Shown here one piece after another: positions 57,701 to 64,000 of a DNA stretch of 64,000 bases; position 1 is the stretch's first letter, and every line of letters begins with the position of its first letter. The stretch covers positions 1 through 64,000 of the forward strand of contig JASANC010004433.1 of assembly GCA_030248135.1 (NCBI GenBank), read 5' to 3'. A model generated the notes under the pieces. It was not told where the DNA came from. It saw only the letters and a program-made list of their open reading frames with translations, and ran no database searches. This DNA comes from Theristus sp. LFF4_11. Lineage: Eukaryota; Nematoda; Chromadorea; Monhysterida; Xyalidae. Position numbers and translations under genes: made by a program.

Positions 57701-60700
57701 CTGGCTGTTTTGGTGGAATGTTTGCTGTCGTATCATGCATGGGAGTGTATGGATTATGAGATGGTAATCAGTTACGTAACGCTGTTTGGGACGAGCAAGA
57801 CCAATGCCGTCAATCTATTGTAAACAGAACCAATCAACCGGTGTATATAAAAAAGCTCGGCTCAAAAATACAACATTCACATGTATTTTCGTAAAAATTC
57901 GTAAAAAAGCTCACTGAGTTTCTGCATTCCCGTTTTCAGCATCGAGATACGCGACTTGCGTATTTTCACGGGTCCTTTCGGCACGTGGAACTGCTCCGGC
58001 GGCGGTGGATGCGGCGCGATCGGCTGCTTCAGATAGCCCATCTCTGGCTCCGGTATCAGGTACATGTACGTCAGCAGCTTGCCGAAGTCCGCCGTGTACT
58101 TTGGCGCGAAACTGCCGCGCGGCGATTTACTCGGCGTTGTGTGCTGCAAACGTGAGACACTGCAAAACGCTGCTCTTGTTGGCTTCGTGCTCATCCATCA
58201 ATAGTGCACAAAGTTCAATCGGTTCAGCTGAAGAACTAACACCAAGATGATTCTAAAAACATCAGTTCGCACAGGCACCAGAATAAAAAAAACAGCGTTA
58301 ATGTTGAAAACGCAATTCGTCTCCAAGCTCCTGTTCAGTCCAGCTGTCTACAAACGGCAAAAATTAATATCAACTTCTTGACAAAAATAAACGCACCGTC
58401 CTAGTGACAATAAGACAGAAAAATAAGAGGACTTGAACGTTTGCCATGACATACAAAAAATGAAGTTCATTTTCCGTCAAAACAACTTCTTGTATCGCAG
58501 TCCTATCTTGCGGAAACCACTCAACATGTTTTTTCGTGCAAATAAGCAACCCGAAAGGACATAAAGTATGGAAATGTGTTAAAGCAAAGACAGCAGATCT
58601 CAGATCAGCAGCAAACCTGCAGTTTATGCATTTCAATGTTCCTCTCTGTCTGGGCAAGCTCACGAAGCAACTCAATAATAATTGAGAATGAGTGAACAAC
58701 ACAACACAGGAACTCGTGGCTTCTTAACCTCATATTGTGCTTTTCAGCAAGCATGTGCGCGATGTGCAGCTGAGCGGAATTGTGACTTCAATAAGTACAT
58801 AAGCCTGCAGTCGGTCACACTGTGCACCTAACCGCTAAATGTGTGCAAGAAGCAAGTGACTAGCGCGTTTGTGAGGAACTCAAGTGAGACTTGCTGCGTA
58901 AATATCAGCAATTCATATGCTAATAACAATAATACATGCTCACTCACGACAACATCAGGCGGTTGTAGAGCGTTGCAGCGGGCGTGCCAAATCTCGTCGC
59001 CTGAAATAATAAGTGACGCTGACGCTCAGCCACGAGACACATTTGCTGAAAGTTGCAAACAACGAACAAGGCGGTTCACGAATGATGCTGGCAATTATCA
59101 TTCACGCCTCGTATTCAACATTTTCTTTTATTTTGTTTTGTTCATCACAAGTTTGTGTGTTCACAAATGAGTTATGAAATCTCTTTCACACCTTTCATAA
59201 AGAACGTGACGCTGTCGCTGCCATAAGCATGGCAGCCGCACAGTCTGTGCAGGTCTTCGAGGGCATAATCATCCTCATCTTCTTCTTGTTCTTCCGCTTT
59301 CTCTTCTACAATCTGCACAGCTTTCTTTGCCTTGGCCATACCATACTGACCGGACTGACTGAACGCTCGACAATACACGAAAGAGAGATATCTCAAAAAC
59401 CGCACGTGGAAACAACGCGGAAGCTTCTGTTCGGTTTTTCAAAACTCTTTAAAGAGCACATAAACTTTGCTGTTTTCAGAAATAAAAAAATTTAACGCGA
59501 CACAGTGGATTTTTCTTGGCTGAAATCAATCGGCGCGCGCCACACGGACCACGAAAACCACACGCAAGTTTTGCGGCAATTTTTATGTACGCGCGCACAG
59601 TTGTGGAACAGCGCACAGGCAAAAGTTGCATAATGGGGGAAGGAGAAAAGTGCTTCGTATGTGTCCGCTTGAATGGTTGTTATCATTTTTTCTTTTGCAT
59701 TTTCTTGCTTCGTCTAAGCTGTGCCTAAGCTTAATAGCGCTTGCTTCCAGCTGTTTTCTTACAAAGCCGTCACTACAGCGTGAAAAAATTGTCAAAGTTT
59801 GATTGACAAATGTCTGTGCGTGACACTCCCAAAAACCCCGGAACATAGCATTGCTCAATGCACCCTAACACGTTCTTTATTTCCTCTTTCGGGTGAACGG
59901 AACTTTTTTGTTAATTCTGTGTGTTGCGCACATTTTTCTGTGAATTCAATTTTTTGAACCGTGACTGTGAATCAATATGAGCGTACATTTCTATTGCGAT
60001 AACTAGACTTCTTTTTCATCCGCCGTATGCCCACAAATCTACAGCACAGACAGACACACAGCGAATGGGGTATTGTGCTGTCATTGCTATGGTAAGAAAG
60101 GAACTTAGTCATATGCATTGACCACATGACGATTCCAAAAAAGCGAATTGTAAGATCGTTTCCAAGAGCACCAACCCTGCATGTACATTTCTTCGCCGTC
60201 TGTGAATGAGTCGCCGCATCGAGCGCACTGCGCGCAACCGGGGTGAAACTGATAGTTACCCGCCTGGAAATCGAGAAATCGTTCTTTAACTTTTGATGTT
60301 TTTCTCCAAAAATAAGAAACGAAGCAGCGAATGACGTGTGAATTTACCTGTAGCACTTTACCGGCGATATACTTTTCGCATTCGTAACAGCGCACGCCGA
60401 ACTGAGTGTTGTAATCACGGATGCAGTACGGTTTGCCATCTCTGCAAAAAAAAAGATTCACGTTAAGAGTGGAGAGCCACCAAAGACGTTTGTTTTTACA
60501 AAGACAAGTTCACGCCAAAATGCGCAGCAGTGCCTGATGACTGACTTTGCCATGTACTCGCCATGCAGCACCGACTGGCAAGTGGCGCACTTGAAGCACC
60601 AGATGTGCCACTGTGCGTCCAGCGCAAGCAGCACCTGCCCACTGTGGATCAGCTGGCTGCACTCGGCGCATGCTGAAACGCAACAAAATGCTCAGTACAA

Positions 60701-62828
60701 GTGCACACAATCAAACGTACCTGCTGTAAGAGTGAATCGTAGGCAGGCAGTTCATTGGCTGCTTTTGAATTGGGCTCACTGATTCGTTTGACCAGGCTCG
60801 CTGTTGTAGCCGATCAATCAGCACGCCATAATACACAAATTACACACGTTTCTCAGTGTGACTCTGTTATGTTTTCAAGCAACTGCAGTTCACACTGTGA
60901 ACAACGAAAGCAAGACGCATCACTGAACGCACTGGTCGGCGATGACGCATCGCACGGCGGCGATATCGGCCTCGGTTGATCCGCCACTGGGTCGCGATCT
61001 TGCGTCGTTGGCATAACCTCAAATGTAAAAACAAGCCAGAATAAACAGTTTTAGAAACACGAACAAAATGGCATCGGTTTGCTTGGATAACCTGAATGTA
61101 ATACGAAAACTGAAATAAATTGATTTTTCTAAAACAAATGAATAGAACGAATGCTGCCCGTCTACATGGCTGACCTTGGCAATGGGCACATCGATACACC
61201 TCTGGCACAAGTGTTCGTTGCCGCTGACAGACACTTTCTCATTGTCCGTGAAGGATTTGCTGAAAACAAAAAAAACTCAATAATTGGCAGTTTGAAACGG
61301 TGGTATTATGGCAGTCTTATTCTTCTCAATGGATCTAAAAAGCGTGAATAGATGGATAAATGACGGGAAGGCTCTCTGGCACCCCAAAAACATGGTGATC
61401 ACCAGAAAAACTCACTTGCAGCGGGTGCACTTGAAGCATTTCTGGTGGTACACGGCACCCATGCACTCGATGACGTTGCCCTCGGCAAACACATTGCACA
61501 CGGGACACTTTTTGCCGAACTGAACCTGGTAGTCATTCGGACAGTAGTAATCGCCCTTGTGCTCGAAGAAACCAACTTCAGATAGTTGGCGACGACAAGC
61601 TGAATGGAGAAAATAAAATAAAATTACAAAAACAAATATGTTATAAATGCGATGCTTGAACGCATAATTGCTGTGCCGCTCATTTCGACTACTTATTCTC
61701 ACAGTTTTTCTGTTTTGTTTCAAATTTTTTACTTTTTTGTTCTATTATGCGGTCCCTGACGAACTGCATCAGAAAACTAAACATAATAATAATAATCTGC
61801 CGCTATTGCAACGAAACATCCATTACTAAAATGTAAAACCAGCGCACACAGAAGCAGTCTGTCTGTATGCTCATATGGCAGTCGCTTACACACATCGCCC
61901 CTTACTGTTTATTGTTGTTATTGGTTTCTATAACAAAAACACTGTTCACTGACTCACACTGTGAGTGAAATCACACTCTGACACCAAAAATGCTCAGCCG
62001 ACCAAAACAACACAACACGCATTGCCAGTAATGTGAAACGTGGATTGTGCTGCATTCGCACTTTTTCCAGTGTCAGATTGCGCCAAACACACATTTTTAG
62101 AATTGCCAAGAAACGCTCATCGGGGCAAGCGATGTTGTGCTAGCAGTGTTAGCTAGCATCACATATTGCATATGAAACAATCATAGGCACAAGTCCTATT
62201 TCATGACGATTGTTTTTATTTCTCCTAAAAAGTAAACACCACAAAAGAGAAAAAAACAACTGTACTTTTACAGACGAAACATGAGATGTGGAAGTACTTC
62301 TCGTCGGCCTTCAGAATGTCACCGGAGCACTTTTTCTTGCAAATGGCGCACTTTGTTTTGCCTGAAATGTAAAAAAATGTGTTCAAACTCCAATCAAGAA
62401 AAACATGCCAGCTGTGTTCTGTTTATGTCCCTGTGCAACTAATCAACTTGTGTGGCCTGATAACATGAGGCTGCTTTGATTCTTTCCTTGACGATCTTTC
62501 ATAAACTAATCGACGCATTACTTCCAGTGTCCAACAGATTTTCTTGGTCCTCTTGCGTTCTCTGCGACTGCTGCTGTTCGGACGCAGTCCTCTCCTTTGC
62601 AGTGTCGTCACTGTTGCGTTTTTTCAGCGAGCTTTTCAATTTGTTTTTGATCGAACCACCGCTGCCAGTGGTTGTTGATGTTTTGCTTGTTTGTTTCGAC
62701 AGAGCAGCGTGCCCACTGGTGCTCGTTTGCGGCGGATTCAGAATGTCGGACGCCGGACCGCAATAGACGCCGCCAAACACTGGCTCCGGTGGCGGCTTTT
62801 GACGACGTAAACTTAAGCGAGTCGTCAT
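54722..62828 (-). CDS. unc-115: UNC-115/ABLIM actin-binding LIM protein
   Basis: 21 exons, about 797 aa without the cassette at 59192. Exons: 62522-62828, 62266-62361, 61416-61599, 61175-61259, 60924-61017, 60546-60672, 60348-60441, 60176-60263, 58948-59000, 57915-58143, 57456-57623, 57095-57204, 56164-56267, 55986-56059, 55775-55874, 55631-55698, 55504-55552, 55329-55412, 55118-55212, 54940-55011, 54722-54835. LIM domains run from KTKCAICKKKCSGD through GDEIWHARC. The middle has YLKQPIAP, SRISMLKTGMQKL, MDNEEPIEMAHYPGG, IERDDFPAPPYPY and SASRTASAKKMPHLR. The villin headpiece closes with IYPYEQITSNNKKLP and EEFEEIFGMTPLEFYKLPDW. It links actin to Rac signalling in growing axons. The start ATG is at 62826-62828; further 5' exons cannot be excluded. 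Confidence 0.95.
56481..56580. repeat. 50-bp perfect tandem duplication in unc-115 intron
   Basis: Positions 56481-56530 and 56531-56580 are identical (unit begins AGATAAGACAGGTGGATTCA). No mismatch seen, so the duplication is recent, or an assembly artefact. Confidence 0.95.
59192..59365 (-). CDS. unc-115: Possible cassette exon of unc-115
   Basis: An open segment lies between the GEEMYMQ exon and the GDEIWHARC exon. It reads SGQYGMAKAKKAVQIVEEK, an acidic run EEQEEDEDDY, then LCGCHAYGSDSVTFFMK, and ends at a donor (phase 1). With the acceptor at 59365 it is 174 nt (58 codons) and keeps the frame. It would put a charged insert into the second finger of the last LIM domain, or replace that finger's start. 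No known ABLIM segment matches that I can recall. Confidence 0.4.
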
Positions 62829-64000
62829 TTCAGTGGGCAATGTGAAGCCCTTCTCGGTTCAGGTTTTAATTGTACTGATATGTTGTGGAGTTTGCAGTCT
62901 CATATGTATGATTTGATGATTGCAAACCAGATTCGACTCTTGCACGTTCTGTAGCACAAGCTGTTGGCGCTTAGTCTACCTCTATTAAGTTATGTCAGTA
63001 CAAAAATTATGTGATTGAAATTGAAAAGGAAACACGGCATTGTGACTGGTACCGAAGATGACAGACTATTTAGATATTTAGATAAGATCTACCTACTCCC
63101 GTGGGGGGGTGCCAATTTTTTTGAGGGTGGGGATAAGTGTGACCCCCGGTCGCCTGCTAGGGGGTGCCGACCCCAACCTCTTGCAATTTTTAGCACCAAA
63201 TTTTCAATAAAAAACATAAGTTGCAAAAAAATCGCTAAAACCCCTTCATCTTCGGTACTGATTGTGACGGTGCTTAGCAAACAGAAGTAAGCTGGGAGAT
63301 GTGTGGGAAGATAGTGGGACTCACCTTTCCTATTCTGAACCTTTCCACCAAGCTCAGTGTGTTTCAAGGATTTTACCAGTTCAACACGGCTCCCCCAGAC
63401 AAACAAATGCTAACAACCAACTGTCTCATATCACTGCATCTAGTAAGATGAAAAAGCATGAGTATGCGAAAAGTTTGAACAAAAAATTTGAAACTAGAAA
63501 CTAGTTTGTAAAACCTGACAAATAATAAAGCCCTAAAGGAGATCACTGGATAATATTTGTGACAAACCACAAAATAAGTTAATGAAACAACACATTTTTA
63601 AAATGACAAATTCTAAAATGTTTAGTTTTGCAGTAATCGGAACGGAACCACTATGAAAACCAAAATGCATTTCCAGAGCAAAAGAAAAACAGACAAACGG
63701 AACCAAGATCAGTGAGAACAAACGCTTGCGGGTGGAGATTGGACGGACAATAAATAATACGGACGTGTATGTAGTACACATTTTGGCTGAAAACATTAGA
63801 CTGTGCGCCCGAAACATGCACATGGTCGTGTTCTTGTTTCCGCTCGTCGCCGCTGCCACATTGCAAGAAACCTACTAATCCAATCCTGAGCGATAGAAAA
63901 AAACTGGAACGGCATTAGAGTGGAAATGGAGTAGATGAGCTGGGTGGGTACTGGGTATTCTGCTAGCTCGCACAACAAAACAAATATCACATGTGTTTGC
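62829..64000. other. Upstream region of unc-115
   Basis: No exon supported up to the right edge. It contains one CAGTACCG-type element (63047-63260) and presumably the unc-115 promoter. Confidence 0.45.
63047..63260. mobile_element. Short CAGTACCG-type hAT element, copy 4
   Basis: 214 bp, ends TGGTACCGAAGATGA (first two bases changed) and TCATCTTCGGTACTG, flanked by the perfect 8-bp duplication ATTGTGAC (63039-63046 and 63261-63268). It keeps only short G-runs (7 or fewer). It is the reduced form of the family at 8666 and 16289. Confidence 0.88.

Noticed and set aside
63533..63859. 108-codon minus-strand frame with hydrophobic segments
   Set aside because: AT-rich composition gives Phe/Leu/Ile-rich frames by chance; no splice partner or homology recognised.

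Overview
The window is eukaryotic nuclear DNA from an animal. Genes are split by many short introns with GT-AG ends, intergenic spaces are large, and about 12 kb is packed with transposable elements. The Slowpoke/BK channel (its N-terminus, pore region and calcium bowl) and the UNC-115-type LIM/villin-headpiece protein resemble nematode proteins as I know them, so a nematode is my best guess, possibly an early-branching one because a TRIM37-type gene is present. That placement is inference. Every exon junction below was read by eye and checked for reading-frame phase; nothing was searched or aligned by program.

Layout: 71-939 (-) 5' part of a TRIM37-like E3 ligase, running off the left edge; 1979-3779 (-) glutamate-cysteine ligase modifier subunit; 5779-7414 (-) UBC12/UBE2M, the NEDD8 E2; 7526-18855 a transposon-rich tract without a recognisable gene; 19232-26799 (+) glucosidase II alpha; 28455-29538 (+) ribosomal protein L26; 29882-31493 and 32768-34403 (-) two related SDR9C-type dehydrogenases; 36452-49692 (+) slo-1 (BK channel) with two or three alternative first exons and a 4.1-kb gag-only LTR retrotransposon in its last intron; 50224-53329 (-) phospholipase B-like lysosomal hydrolase; 54722-62828 (-) unc-115/ABLIM.

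The repeat tract is the most unusual part. At least seven non-autonomous elements are bounded by perfect 8-bp target-site duplications, the hallmark of hAT-type transposition. They fall into several families: TAGGGTTGTT ends, TAGGGTTAGGGG ends, CATAGTTGTTC ends, and a family with CAGTACCG ends whose body is filled with runs of 7-30 G or C. Several are nested, which gives a relative insertion history. A large foldback element (12737-15605) was hit by a hAT-type element in its left arm and by another element, with TIRs built of 15-bp tandem units and a 9-bp duplication, in its right arm.

The genes are not an operon. They are individually promoted housekeeping and neuronal genes: protein modification (UBC12, TRIM37), glutathione synthesis (GCLM), ER glycoprotein quality control (glucosidase II), translation (RPL26), retinoid/steroid-type oxidoreduction (SDRs), excitability (slo-1), lysosomal hydrolysis (PLBD) and axon guidance/actin linkage (unc-115).
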